DNA from: Frigoribacterium sp. Leaf8
GTDB taxonomy: Bacteria; Actinomycetota; Actinomycetes; Actinomycetales; Microbacteriaceae
DNA length: 64,000 nt
Assembly: GCF_001421165.1 (NCBI RefSeq)
Contig: NZ_LMKB01000008.1
Span: forward strand, 53,187 to 117,186
Direction of reading: 5' to 3'
A program made the position numbers and the translations under genes. The notes beneath the pieces are model-generated. The model was not told the DNA's origin. It was given only the letters and a program-made list of their open reading frames with translations, and searched no databases. Below, one piece after another: positions 28,774 through 39,570 of the stretch (position 1 is the first letter of the stretch; each line of letters opens with the position of its first letter).

Positions 28774-31050
28774 TCAGGCGGCCGGGCCGCCCTCGGCCTC
28801 GGCTTCGGCTTCGGCTTCGAAGACGAGTTCGCGCAGCACGGGGGCGAGCTTGGCGTCGAACGCCCCCGTGTAGTGGGTGAAGTCCCGCTTGACGGGCACG
28901 TCGTCGACGAAGGCGGGGCAGAGCCCGTCGACGCAGAGGAACCGCGACGTGTCGACGAGGGAACCGCCCAGGGCGCTCATCGTCTTCTGCGTCTCGGCGA
29001 GGTTGGCGGCGTGATCCGCCGACACGGACGAGATGCAGTCGACGGGCGAGCCGCCCGGGCGGTAGCAGTCGTCGAGCGACCGGTGTGCCGGCGGGGGCGT
29101 GACGAACACGGTGCGCGTCGCCGCGCCGCCCACCGACTCGAGCTGGCGCTGCAGTGCCTCGGCGTACTCGCGCGGCGTCACGGGTGCGCCGGTGTCGGCG
29201 TGTTCGAACGGGACGAAGGAGTTCGTGACGACGAGCAGGTCGGGTGCCGTCTCGACGATCGTCCGGACGGCGTCGGCCTGGTGGGTGGTGCAGCTCTCGG
29301 GGTCGGAATTCTGGGCGACGGCGAGATCGACGAACGGGCAGCCGAACAGGGGCAGCGCGACCAGGCGCCACCCGCTGTCGTCCGGTTCGACGATCTCGAC
29401 CACGGCATCCAGCTCGGCGGCGGCCGTCGAGTCGCCCACGAGGACGACCGTCTTGTCGCCGGTGCCGAAGGTGCACTCGGCGCGCGGCAGGGGCAGATCG
29501 ACGCGACCGCAGTCGTTGTTCGCCCCGAACGGCATGGTGTCGCCCGGGTCGGGGGTCAGCGTCGGCCACGAGGTCGCCGCCAGCGCGGCCCGGACCGACT
29601 CGGCCATCGCCCCCTCGGCCGGACCGACCGGACCGGAGCCGTCGACGCCGTCGCCGTCGGCACCGCCGTCGGACGCCCCGGCCTCGACGGAGGCCCCGAG
29701 GCCGGTGCCCCCTGCGACGGGCGGGAGCACGGGCGGCGCCGCCACGGGCCGGACCGAGACCACCGCGGCCACCACCATCACGACGGCCAGCATGCCGAGG
29801 CCCCCGAGGGCGGCCCGACCGGCGGACGGCGCCTGGTCGTCGGCCCAGCGACGCCACAGCCGACGACGGCCCTCGCCCCGTCGCGGGGCTAGCAGGGGCG
29901 ACGAGATGAAGGGCTTCTCGACGAGGTGGTGACCCACCACGGCGAAGCCGAGCGACAGGGGGTAGGCCAGCAGCTCGCCCTCGGGCACGACCGCGCGGAT
30001 CATGACGACGATCGGGAAGTGCCAGAGGTAGAGCGAGTAGCTGATCGCACCCAGGTAGTCGGTGACCCGGTTCGCCAGGGGCGCCGGTGCGACGGCCCCG
30101 GGCACGCCGCCGCCCACGACGACCGCCAGGGTCGCGACCACGGGAAGCGCTGCCCACGGGCCCGGGAACGCGGTCTGCCCGTCGACGACCACGACGCTCG
30201 CCAGGATGCCGACGAGACCGAGCCAGCCGAGCGTCGTGCCGATCGCCCGCGGCAACCGCCGGGTCAGCGGAACGGCCAGCGCCGCCAGGGCACCGAGCCC
30301 GAGTTCCCAGACCCGGGTCAGCGTCGAGAAGTAGGCGCCCGTCGGGTCGCCCGCCGTGTCGACCACGGCCCAGACGAACGACGCCGCGCAGAGGGCGGTG
30401 ATCACGGCCGCGAGCACGAGCCGTCGGCCCGACCCCGACCCCGTGCCCGCCTCGCGGGAGACGGCCGCGGGGCGCCCCGGACGCCGCAGGCCGAAGCCGA
30501 GGACGACGATCACGAGGAGCGGCCAGAACGCGTAGAACTGCTCTTCGACCGAGAGCGACCAGAGGTGCTGGAAGGCCGAGACGGGTCCGTCGGCGGTGAA
30601 GTAGTCGGTGCCCACGGCGGCGAAGTGCCAGTTGGCCACGAAGGCGAGGGAGTAGAGGGCGTCGATCCCGAGCCCGACCACGCGGCGGTCGGGCAGGAGG
30701 ACCGTCGCGGCGAGCAGGGTCGCGGCGACGACGACGAGCGCCGCCGGCAGGAGGCGTCGGACCCGGCGACGGTAGAAGTCGGCCAGCGAGATGCGGCCCG
30801 TCCGAGCGTGCTCACGGAGCAACAACCCGGTGATCAGGAAGCCCGAGATCACGAAGAAGACGTCGACGCCCACGAAGCCGCCGTGCGGCCAGCCCGAGAC
30901 GTGCTCGAGCACGACCGCGACGACGGCGACGGCGCGCAACCCCTGGACGTCGCGACGGAAAGCTGCCGACCCGCCGCCCGTCGAGGAAGCACCACCCCGA
31001 CGCGACGACGAGGGAGCGGACGGAGGACGGTGGGGGGTCGAGTCGGACAT
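28774..31050 (-). CDS. OafA/YrhL-type acyltransferase with SGNH domain
   Basis: A 758-residue protein: N-terminal acyltransferase-3 membrane domain of about ten helices starting FRRDVQGLRAVAVVAVVLEH, with the His motif region and SLSVEEQFYAFWP, then after about residue 440 an extracytoplasmic SGNH hydrolase-like domain (VVLVGDSTAAAE as block I; HYTGAF as the His block near the end). Such proteins O-acetylate cell-wall polymers or surface polysaccharides. The C-terminus is a repetitive Glu-Ala run coded by a GCCGAA-type hexamer repeat. The N-terminal 35 residues are a Ser/Pro/Gly-rich cytoplasmic tail. ATG 31050 has only a weak GAGAGAAG site. The gene is divergent from acs. Confidence 0.9.
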   Translation of the reverse strand: MSDSTPHRPPSAPSSSRRGGASSTGGGSAAFRRDVQGLRAVAVVAVVLEHVSGWPHGGFVGVDVFFVISGFLITGLLLREHARTGRISLADFYRRRVRRLLPAALVVVAATLLAATVLLPDRRVVGLGIDALYSLAFVANWHFAAVGTDYFTADGPVSAFQHLWSLSVEEQFYAFWPLLVIVVLGFGLRRPGRPAAVSREAGTGSGSGRRLVLAAVITALCAASFVWAVVDTAGDPTGAYFSTLTRVWELGLGALAALAVPLTRRLPRAIGTTLGWLGLVGILASVVVVDGQTAFPGPWAALPVVATLAVVVGGGVPGAVAPAPLANRVTDYLGAISYSLYLWHFPIVVMIRAVVPEGELLAYPLSLGFAVVGHHLVEKPFISSPLLAPRRGEGRRRLWRRWADDQAPSAGRAALGGLGMLAVVMVVAAVVSVRPVAAPPVLPPVAGGTGLGASVEAGASDGGADGDGVDGSGPVGPAEGAMAESVRAALAATSWPTLTPDPGDTMPFGANNDCGRVDLPLPRAECTFGTGDKTVVLVGDSTAAAELDAVVEIVEPDDSGWRLVALPLFGCPFVDLAVAQNSDPESCTTHQADAVRTIVETAPDLLVVTNSFVPFEHADTGAPVTPREYAEALQRQLESVGGAATRTVFVTPPPAHRSLDDCYRPGGSPVDCISSVSADHAANLAETQKTMSALGGSLVDTSRFLCVDGLCPAFVDDVPVKRDFTHYTGAFDAKLAPVLRELVFEAEAEAEAEGGPAA

Positions 31051-31199
31051 GCTTCTCTCTCGGGTCGGAATCACGTGACATACCAATATCTCACGTCGCA
31101 TCCTGAACGACAAGAGCCGACGGTCTCGCCCGTCGCCGCCACGGTCCCCGCGCGTTACGCAGCGTTGCCCCGCGACGCCCGCCACCGGCGTGCCGCCCG

Positions 31200-31205
31200 T
31201 AGCGT
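31200..31205 (+). promoter_or_regulatory. -10 box, leaderless promoter of acs
   Basis: TAGCGT seven bases before the ATG at 31213; no Shine-Dalgarno sequence. Confidence 0.65.
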
Positions 31206-31212
31206 GGGACGC

Positions 31213-33270
<2,058 letters not shown>

Positions 33271-33366
33271 GGTCGGGAATCACCGGCCCACACCGAGGGT
33301 TACCGTGGTCGGGGCCCGATGACGCGCCTCGCCTCCCCCGTCCCGTTCCGAGAAGAAAGCGTCGTC

Positions 33367-33972
33367 ATGTCGATCTCCGAGACCACCGCCGCCCCGTCCA
33401 CCCTCCGCACCGCCGAGACGAGCGTGCCGCTCGTGCCGCTGCTCGACGAGCGCTGGAGCCCCCGCTCGTTCGACCCCACCGCCGAGATCTCGGACCGTCA
33501 GCTGGACGCCCTGCTCGAGGCCGCCCGCTGGGCACCGTCGGCCGCGAACACGCAGCCGCGTCGCTTCGTCGTCGGCCGTCGCGGCACGGCCACGTTCGAC
33601 ACGATCGTGAAGGCGCTCATGGGCTTCAACGCCGCCTGGGCGGGCAACGCGTCGGCGCTCGTCGTCGCCGTCGCCGAGACCTCGACCGTCGAGGGCGAGG
33701 TGCGCCAGTGGGCCGAGTACGACCTCGGCCAGGCCGTCGCCCACCTCACGGTGCAGGCACACGCCGAGGGCTTCCACACGCACCAGATGGCCGGCGTCGA
33801 ATGGGACGAGATCGTCGTCGCGTTCGGCCTGACCGACAACCTCAAGCCCGTGACGGTCACGGCCGTCGGCGTCGTCGACGAGGCCGACAAGCTGATCGAG
33901 GCCCTCGCCGAGCGCGAGACCGCCCCTCGCGAGCGCCTGCCGCTCAGCGAGCTCGTCCTGCGGCGCGACTAG
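33367..33972 (+). CDS. Nitroreductase-family flavoprotein
   Basis: A 201-residue FMN-dependent nitroreductase-like protein; the FMN contacts RWSPRSF, ARWAPSAANTQPRRF and the C-terminal VTAVGVVDEADKL are recognisable. Such proteins reduce nitro compounds, quinones or related electrophiles with NAD(P)H. The true substrate is unknown. ATG 33367 follows GAGAAGAAAG; an earlier ATG at 33319 is less likely. A TACCGT box near 33301 may be its promoter. It is followed by a PEP-mutase-like gene after 59 bases with a repeated palindrome. Confidence 0.85.
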   Translation: MSISETTAAPSTLRTAETSVPLVPLLDERWSPRSFDPTAEISDRQLDALLEAARWAPSAANTQPRRFVVGRRGTATFDTIVKALMGFNAAWAGNASALVVAVAETSTVEGEVRQWAEYDLGQAVAHLTVQAHAEGFHTHQMAGVEWDEIVVAFGLTDNLKPVTVTAVGVVDEADKLIEALAERETAPRERLPLSELVLRRD

Positions 33973-33987
33973 CAGCTCGGCGAGGCG

Positions 33988-34020
33988 AGCCCGGGCTGGT
34001 GCCTGCCAGCCCGGGCTGGT
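33988..34020. repeat. Direct repeat of a palindrome, nitroreductase/PEP-mutase gap
   Basis: AGCCCGGGCTGGT occurs at 33988-34000 and 34008-34020, 20 bases apart (two helical turns), each centred on the palindrome AGCCCGGGCT. The second copy runs into the start region of the next gene. It may be a tandem operator. Confidence 0.5.
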
Positions 34021-34031
34021 TGGCTGGGCGC

Positions 34032-34829
34032 ATGTCGATCTCCAGCACGGCCGAGAAGGCCGAACTCCTCCGCTCCCTCCACGTCCCCGGCGACCCGCTG
34101 ATCGTGACGAACGTCTGGGACAGCATCACCGCGCGCATCGTCGCGGGCGCACCGGGCGTCAAGGCCCTGGCCACCGCCTCCCACTCGATCAGCGAGGCGC
34201 ACGGCGTCGAGGACGGCGAGGGCCTCGACGTCGACGACATGCTGGCCGCCGCCCGCATCGTGATCCGCTCGGTCGACCTGCCCGTCTCCGTCGACTTCGA
34301 GAAGGCGTACGCGACCGACGCCGCCGGCACGCTCGACAACGTCTTCCGCCTGATCGAGGAGGGCGCCGCCGGCCTCAACATCGAGGACAGCATCGGCCAG
34401 GCCAAGGCGCCCCTCTACGACATCGACACCCAGGTCTCGAAGATCGCCGCCGCCCGCCGTGCCGGCGACCGCGCCGGGGTGCCGATCGTGATCAACGCCC
34501 GGGTCGACGCCCTGGCCGGCGACCCCGACTCGTTCGACGACGCCGTCACCCGGGCCAACGCCTACCTCGACGCCGGCGCCGACTGCGCCTTCGTCCTCGG
34601 CCTGGGCACCGAAGACCTCGTGAAGGCCGCCCTCGACCGGATCGACGGCAAGGTCAGCGTCATCTCGAACCCGTCGTCCGTGCCGCTCGCCCGCCTGGCC
34701 GAGCTCGGCGTCTCGCGCGTCAGCTTCGGGCCCACCACGATGGGCCTGACGCTCTCGCACCTGCGCGACGCCGCCACCACCCTCACCGCGCGGGGCGACT
34801 ACCCCGCCGAGCTCGGCTTCTCGTTCTGA
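34032..34829 (+). CDS. Isocitrate lyase/PEP mutase superfamily protein
   Basis: A 265-residue TIM-barrel protein of the isocitrate lyase/phosphoenolpyruvate phosphomutase superfamily. Features include NVWDSITARIV near the start, ATASHSISEAHGVEDGE, the metal-ligand region VSVDFEKAYA, and GLNIEDSIG. It lacks the KKCGH isocitrate lyase motif. Relatives include carboxyvinyl-carboxyphosphonate phosphorylmutase-like and oxaloacetate-decarboxylase-like enzymes; the reaction here cannot be assigned. No Shine-Dalgarno is visible; a weak TTGGCT box six bases upstream could give a leaderless mRNA. Convergent with the YihY gene. Confidence 0.82.
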   Translation: MSISSTAEKAELLRSLHVPGDPLIVTNVWDSITARIVAGAPGVKALATASHSISEAHGVEDGEGLDVDDMLAAARIVIRSVDLPVSVDFEKAYATDAAGTLDNVFRLIEEGAAGLNIEDSIGQAKAPLYDIDTQVSKIAAARRAGDRAGVPIVINARVDALAGDPDSFDDAVTRANAYLDAGADCAFVLGLGTEDLVKAALDRIDGKVSVISNPSSVPLARLAELGVSRVSFGPTTMGLTLSHLRDAATTLTARGDYPAELGFSF

Positions 34830-34870
34830 CCGACGGCCGGTGCGGGCGGGGCTCGCCCACCGGCTGACGA

Positions 34871-34928
34871 ACGACGCGACCCGCGCCTCCCGAGCTCGTG
34901 AGAGCCGAGGAGGCGCGGGTCGCGTCGT
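34871..34928. terminator. Bidirectional terminator made of two inverted CGCGCCTCC words
   Basis: A perfect 20-bp stem (34871-34890 with 34909-34928) around an 18-base loop between convergent genes. Each arm is the extended dispersed word, ACGACGCGACCCGCGCCTCC. Same construction as at 12021-12062. Confidence 0.8.
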
Positions 34929-34941
34929 CAGGGGACGTCAC

Positions 34942-36114
34942 CTAGTCGTCGCGGTCGCCCTTCGAGTGCCCGTCCCCGGCGCGCTCGTCCTTCTTCCGGT
35001 CGGACTCGGACGCCTCGGAGCCGCCCTCGCCGTCCGGCTCGGGCACCTCGTCGCCGTTCCGCTCGATCGTCGCGGCGGCGGCCTGACGCAGTCGCATGCC
35101 GGCGAGTTCGTCCTTGGCGAGGGCCGCGGCCTTCTTCTCGCTCTGGGCCGTGTCACGGGGTGGCAGCAGGATGTCGCGCTCGGCCCGGAGGCCGGCCTGC
35201 AGCTCGCGACCACGTTCGAGCTCGGCGTCGAACTCGGCCCCGAAGAGCAGGGCGTTGTTCGTGATCCAGAGCCACAGCAGGAACACGATGACCGCACCGA
35301 GCGAGCCGTACGTCTTGTTGTAGTTCGAGAAGTTCGCGATGTAGAACGCGAACCCCACGGACGCGACCAACCAGATGACCAGGGCCACGAGCGACCCGAG
35401 GCTCATCCACTTGAACTTGGGCTGCTTGACGTTCGGGGCCCAGTAGTAGAGCACCGCCACGATCACGACGGCGATGATCGCGAGGATCGGCAGCTTCGCG
35501 ATGTCCCAGACGAACACCGCGGTGCTGCCCAGTCCCACGAGGTCGCCGACCGTCTCGGCCACGGGGCCGCTGATCACCAGGATGAGGGCGGCGACCACGA
35601 TGAGTACCACCGTGAACGCCGTGACGCCGAGCATGGTCGGGCGGAGCTTCCAGATCGGACGCCCCTCGTCGATGCCATAGACGCGGTTCATGGCCCGCCC
35701 GAAGGCGCCCACGTAGCCGGAGGCCGACCAGAGGGCACCCAGCACACCGACGATCAGGGCGACACCGGCAGCCGGCGAGCCGGTGAGCTGCATGATCGGG
35801 TCACGCAGCAGGTCGGCGACCTGCGGCGAGCCGAACTGCGAGACCAGGTCGAGCAGCGTCGTGGCCGTCGAGTCCGCCTGCCCCACGACGCCGAGCAGCG
35901 ACACGATCGCCAGCAGCGCCGGGAAGATCGCCAGCACCGCGTAGTACGTGAGTGCGGCGGCGAGGTCGGTGCACTGGTCACGGGTGAACTCGCGCAGGGT
36001 CTTGCCCAGCACGTACCCCCAGGAGGGCTTGGAGACGTCCGACAGGTCTTGCGGCTTGCGCGAGTCGTCCGCGTCGGGCGACTGCTGCTCGCGCTCGGTG
36101 CTCTTCTGTGCCAT
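34942..36114 (-). CDS. YihY/virulence factor BrkB-family membrane protein
   Basis: A 390-residue protein with an N-terminal cytoplasmic segment, six membrane helices (about residues 50-300; DLAAALTYYAVLAIFPALLA is the family hallmark) and a long charged C-terminal tail (about 310-390, rich in Asp, Glu, Lys, Arg). The family was once called RNase BN in error; its function is unknown. It is the last gene of a four-gene set with DUF3618, holin-X-like and YtxH-like proteins, with only three bases between it and the DUF3618 gene. Confidence 0.88.
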   Translation of the reverse strand: MAQKSTEREQQSPDADDSRKPQDLSDVSKPSWGYVLGKTLREFTRDQCTDLAAALTYYAVLAIFPALLAIVSLLGVVGQADSTATTLLDLVSQFGSPQVADLLRDPIMQLTGSPAAGVALIVGVLGALWSASGYVGAFGRAMNRVYGIDEGRPIWKLRPTMLGVTAFTVVLIVVAALILVISGPVAETVGDLVGLGSTAVFVWDIAKLPILAIIAVVIVAVLYYWAPNVKQPKFKWMSLGSLVALVIWLVASVGFAFYIANFSNYNKTYGSLGAVIVFLLWLWITNNALLFGAEFDAELERGRELQAGLRAERDILLPPRDTAQSEKKAAALAKDELAGMRLRQAAAATIERNGDEVPEPDGEGGSEASESDRKKDERAGDGHSKGDRDD

Positions 36115-36117
36115 CGG

Positions 36118-36510
36118 TCAGCGCCTGATCGTCTTGACGATGCCGGCGACGAGCGCGACGACGCCGATGGTGCCGGCCGCAGCGGCCGCCACCACGGGCT
36201 TCGGGTCGCGGTCGAGGCGCCGTGAGACGCTCGCCTTCAGCCGACGGGCGTGGGCAGGGACGCTCAGCTTGTCCTCGATGGCGTCGAGCGTCGCCGCGAA
36301 CTCTTCACGGGTACGGGCGAGGTCGAGCTCGATCTCGGGGATGCTCGCGCCGGGGCGTGGCCCGGCCGCGTTCTCGGCGTCCTTGTCGGGAGACGTGCTG
36401 CCGTGGGCGTCGTCGCGCTCTTCGGCCGCACGCGCCTCGGCGAGCTCGGCACGGGGGTCGGGCTGGTCGCCCGTACCGTGGCCGTTCGCGTCAGTGCTTC
36501 TCGGAGTCAT
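36118..36510 (-). CDS. DUF3618 small membrane protein
   Basis: A 130-residue protein: acidic, disordered first half; a conserved amphipathic segment (ELDLARTREEFAATLDAIEDKLSV) at about 60-85, the DUF3618 signature; and one C-terminal membrane helix (PVVAAAAAGTIGVVALVAGI) with a KTIRR end. The reading frame overlaps the previous gene by 20 bases, so translation is coupled. Function unknown. Confidence 0.8.
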   Translation of the reverse strand: MTPRSTDANGHGTGDQPDPRAELAEARAAEERDDAHGSTSPDKDAENAAGPRPGASIPEIELDLARTREEFAATLDAIEDKLSVPAHARRLKASVSRRLDRDPKPVVAAAAAGTIGVVALVAGIVKTIRR

Positions 36511-36919
36511 AGCTGCCCTGCCCCTTCAACGCGCTGACGTCGGCCTTCACGCTGGCGACGGCCTTCTCGGGGGTCGGCGGCACGCCCTTCTTGAGGGCCT
36601 TGATGCCGAGCAGGGCCAGGACGGCCGTGATCACGAGCAGGACGGCGGCGACGATGAGCGCCGCGAGCCAGGGGGCGACGACCGTCGCCAGCCCCAGGAC
36701 GCCGGCCGTGATGAGCACGGCGAGCAGGAAGAAGCCGAACAGTGCGGCTCCGACCAACAAGCCGACACCCACCCCGGCCTCTTTGGCCTTCGTGGCGAGC
36801 TCGGTCTTGGCCAGCGCGATCTCGCCGCGGATGAGGCGCGAGATCAACTCGGGCAGGCTGCCGATCAGCGAGCCGAGCGAACGTTTGGTGCTCTGTTCGG
36901 GTGCCTTCAGGTCACTCAC
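36491..36919 (-). CDS. Holin-X/DUF1469-family membrane protein
   Basis: A 142-residue protein with an N-terminal amphipathic region (SLGSLIGSLPELISRLIRGE), then two hydrophobic hairpin segments (about 48-72 and 78-110) and a polar C-terminus. It matches the phage-holin-like (Actinobacterial Holin-X) family, which is chromosomal and not evidence of a prophage. The GTG start overlaps the YtxH-like gene by eight bases. Function unknown, probably membrane-associated stress or envelope role. Confidence 0.8.
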   Translation of the reverse strand: MSDLKAPEQSTKRSLGSLIGSLPELISRLIRGEIALAKTELATKAKEAGVGVGLLVGAALFGFFLLAVLITAGVLGLATVVAPWLAALIVAAVLLVITAVLALLGIKALKKGVPPTPEKAVASVKADVSALKGQGSYDSEKH

Positions 36920-37322
36920 CGACCGTCACCCCCGGCAGCTTGTCGTCGTCGGGGCTGGTGCCCGAGGTCTGCTTCTTGACGTCGTCGGCCTTCTCGTCCA
37001 CCTTGTCGGCGGCCTTGTGGGCTGCCTCGGTGGCCTTGGCGGCGACCTTGTCGGTGGCGCCCGAGCCCTTGCCCGAGACGGACTTGGCCTTGGAGCCGAC
37101 CGCGTGGGCGGCGTCGTTCGCGACGTCCTGCGCCTTCTTGGCGACGACCGGAGCGTTCTCCTTCACGAAGCCCTCGGCCTGCTGGACGCCCTTCTGGACG
37201 GTCGGGTTCTCCCACAGGCTCTCGGCCTGGTCCTTGATCTTGACGTACGCGCCGCGACCTGCGCGGGCTCCGAGGACGTATCCGACGGCCGCTCCTGCGA
37301 CGAAGAGGATCTTGCCTTTCAT
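36912..37322 (-). CDS. YtxH-like protein with apolipophorin-type helices
   Basis: A 136-residue protein: one N-terminal membrane/glycine-zipper segment (ILFVAGAAVGYVLGARAGRG) and a long Ala/Lys/Asp-rich helical region (about 30-125) of 11-mer type, resembling YtxH and LEA-like stress proteins. ATG 37322 has AAGGAG upstream and heads the operon of holin-X, DUF3618 and YihY genes. The set recurs in actinobacteria, to my knowledge without an assigned role. Confidence 0.75.
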   Translation of the reverse strand: MKGKILFVAGAAVGYVLGARAGRGAYVKIKDQAESLWENPTVQKGVQQAEGFVKENAPVVAKKAQDVANDAAHAVGSKAKSVSGKGSGATDKVAAKATEAAHKAADKVDEKADDVKKQTSGTSPDDDKLPGVTVGE

Positions 37323-37458
37323 GAGTGCTCCTTGGCTCGTGGTGGCAGGTAGGCCTTCCACGCTGGCACGACCCGGCGTGGACGGCTCAGATTGACCGGG
37401 CGACCGGGGACGACGCCGCCCGGCGCCGGCCTGGGGACGAGCCGCCCCCGACACCACG

Positions 37459-38847
37459 TCAGGAGGCGCGGGCCGCCACGAGCGGGACGCCCACCTCGAG
37501 CGCGTCGCTGCGCACCGTGGCGACCGCCAGTCGCACGAGGCGCACCGCGCACCAGCAGAACAGCACCACGAGAAGGCCGTTGCGGGCACCCAGGACGAGC
37601 ACGGCGACCGGGTTGAGCTCGATCAGCGGCCGGTAGAGGATCGGGAACACGAGCGTCGTGAGCCCCGAGGCCCAGGCGGTCAACACGGCGGGCGTCCGGA
37701 ACGCCTCGGGACGCGAGGCATAGCCCACGGCCACGATCGGCACGATCCAGAGCAGGTACTGCGGCGACCCCACCTTGTTGAAGACCACGAAGGCGAGCGT
37801 GAGGGTGAGGGCGCCGAGCAGCACCGTGCCGAACTCGTCGCCGCGATCGCGAGCCGGGACGACGGCCGCGGTGCGCCCGGAGCCCGCCGACCCGCGCCTC
37901 CCGGGCTCGGCCCACCGGGGCAGCCCGAAGGTCGCCACGGCCAGCACGCCGGCCAGCAGCACGAGGACGGCGAGCATGACCTGCGTGCTGTCGTTGATCA
38001 TCCAGGTGTCGCCCGGTCCCATGACCTCGCGCGTGGCGAGGGCGACGTTCTGGTAGACCGAGGCGCCGGGGACGCGCAGCATGGCCATCCAGAGCCAGGG
38101 CGTCGAGAGGGTCGCCTCGAGCTGCATCGCCCGTCCCGACTGCATCGTCACGAAGCTCGTGATGTCGTCGGCCCCGCGGCCGAGCAACACGCACGACACG
38201 ACGACCATGGTGACGAGCACGCCCCCGCGCAGCACGACCGCCCGGTGACGCGACCCGACGACGACCGCCGCGATGACGGCGGCGGGCCAGACCTTGATCC
38301 AGGTCGCCGCGGCGAGCAGCAGCCCGGCCACCCGCGGACGCGTGGACAGCAGCATGAGGGCGGCGACGACCAGCGGCGCGCTGAACCCCTCGAGCCGGAG
38401 GAAGGCCACGGGGCTGAGCACGAGCGTCACGAGCAGCCACCACCAGGCTGCCCGGTTGTCGACCGTGCGACGACCGCGGTCGGTCAGCAGCCAGAGCGCG
38501 ACGGCGTTGAGGGCGGTCAGCAGGGCCAGCCAGACGAACTGGTAGTGCTGTTCGCCGAAGACGTTCGGCAACACGATCGGGACGATCGCCCCGGCCGGGT
38601 AGACCCACGAGAAGTCGAGGACCGGCCAGACGCCCTCGCTCAGGGCCCCCGTCGCCCACAAGCGGTAGAGCGGCAGGTCGCCGCTCACCCCGCCGCCGAT
38701 CATCAGCGGCGTGAGCGCCAGGAACACGGCGGCGTGCACGGCGACGAAGCCGTAGAGCAGCCCGCGCGGATGCGCCTGCACGCGCGACCAGGTCCGGCGG
38801 AGGCGCGTGGGGAGGGGCGCAGGCGCGACGGCGCTCGAGGTGGTCAC
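37459..38847 (-). CDS. DUF2029/GT87-family polyprenol-phosphate-mannose transferase-like protein
   Basis: A 462-residue polytopic membrane protein of about ten to twelve helices. The GT87 pattern is visible: first helix followed by GGVSGDLPLYRLWATG with an acidic residue, FSWVYPAG, and later KVWPAAVIAA and KVGSPQYLLWIVPI. Such enzymes add mannose or other sugars from polyprenyl-phosphate donors to lipoglycans or wall polymers. A cytoplasmic loop at about 310-335 is extended and carries the dispersed word (PGRRGSAGSGR); the protein ends ARAS before TGA through another copy. GTG 38847 is preceded by TACATT with six bases between. Confidence 0.82.
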   Translation of the reverse strand: MTTSSAVAPAPLPTRLRRTWSRVQAHPRGLLYGFVAVHAAVFLALTPLMIGGGVSGDLPLYRLWATGALSEGVWPVLDFSWVYPAGAIVPIVLPNVFGEQHYQFVWLALLTALNAVALWLLTDRGRRTVDNRAAWWWLLVTLVLSPVAFLRLEGFSAPLVVAALMLLSTRPRVAGLLLAAATWIKVWPAAVIAAVVVGSRHRAVVLRGGVLVTMVVVSCVLLGRGADDITSFVTMQSGRAMQLEATLSTPWLWMAMLRVPGASVYQNVALATREVMGPGDTWMINDSTQVMLAVLVLLAGVLAVATFGLPRWAEPGRRGSAGSGRTAAVVPARDRGDEFGTVLLGALTLTLAFVVFNKVGSPQYLLWIVPIVAVGYASRPEAFRTPAVLTAWASGLTTLVFPILYRPLIELNPVAVLVLGARNGLLVVLFCWCAVRLVRLAVATVRSDALEVGVPLVAARAS

Positions 38848-38853
38848 GCCTCG

Positions 38854-38859
38854 AATGTA
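38854..38859 (-). promoter_or_regulatory. -10 box, leaderless promoter of the GT87 gene
   Basis: TACATT on the minus strand, six bases before the GTG start at 38847. Confidence 0.55.
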
Positions 38860-38937
38860 CGGCCGCGTCCTTGCCGTTGTCTTTCCGGCAGGTGAATCCA
38901 TCGGAAGATCACTCTCGAGACGGAGGTCCGACCGGTG

Positions 38938-38943
38938 TACGGT
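38938..38943 (+). promoter_or_regulatory. -10 box, leaderless promoter of the MarR gene
   Basis: TACGGT seven bases before the ATG at 38951. Confidence 0.55.
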
Positions 38944-38950
38944 GCCGACC

Positions 38951-39484
38951 ATGGACCGACGACGTTCCGCAGACGCAGGCGAGGTCACCCCGCCGACCGA
39001 CGACACGCACGCACCCGACGAGCTCGGAAGCGTCGACGACGACCTGGCCGTCGACCGGGGGCGCCCGATCGGCTTCTGGTTGAGGCTCGTCGACGGGCTG
39101 ATCGACCGGCGCTTCGAGGAGGTCCTCGACGAACACGGGGTCACCCGCCGGCAGTGGCAGCTGCTCAACCTGCTGGAGCGCGGCCCGACGACCCGCGCAG
39201 CACTCGACGGAGCCGTCGCGCCCTTCCTCGACCCGGCCACGGGCGAGTCCAGCTCGGACCACCTCGCCGAGCTGGTCGAGAGCGGCTGGGTGAGCCTCGC
39301 GACCGACGGGGTCGGCGACGATCGCTACGCCCTCACCGAGCGCGGGAGCCTCGCGCACCGCAAGCTCGTCGACGTGGTCGAGGGCATCCGCGACGAGACG
39401 GTCCGGGGGGCCGAGCCGGGAGCCCACGCGACCACGGTGCGCTTCCTGCGCAGGGCGGCACTCAACCTCGGCTGGCGCCCCTGA
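38951..39484 (+). CDS. MarR-like winged-helix regulator
   Basis: A 177-residue protein with a disordered acidic N-terminal 40 residues, then helices typical of MarR (RLVDGLIDRRFEEVLDEHGVTRRQWQLLNLLERGP), a recognition region (SSSDHLAELVESGWVSLATD) and a wing followed by ALTERGSLAHRKLVDVVEGI. Its target is unknown; it lies between the GT87 gene (divergent, 103 bases) and the carotenoid operon (convergent), so it could regulate the former. Probably leaderless. Confidence 0.8.
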   Translation: MDRRRSADAGEVTPPTDDTHAPDELGSVDDDLAVDRGRPIGFWLRLVDGLIDRRFEEVLDEHGVTRRQWQLLNLLERGPTTRAALDGAVAPFLDPATGESSSDHLAELVESGWVSLATDGVGDDRYALTERGSLAHRKLVDVVEGIRDETVRGAEPGAHATTVRFLRRAALNLGWRP

Positions 39485-39570
39485 GCGCCCGGCCTGCCCG
39501 CGGGCCGCGGGCCGAGGGCCGAGGGGCTAGGGGCTAGGGGCGAGGGCCGACGACCGCAGGAGGCGCGGCG

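Noticed and set aside
36491..36919. Holin-like gene as a sign of a prophage (also 50703-51110)
   Set aside because: Both belong to chromosomal holin-like families in actinobacterial operons; no integrase, capsid, terminase or lysin gene is present.
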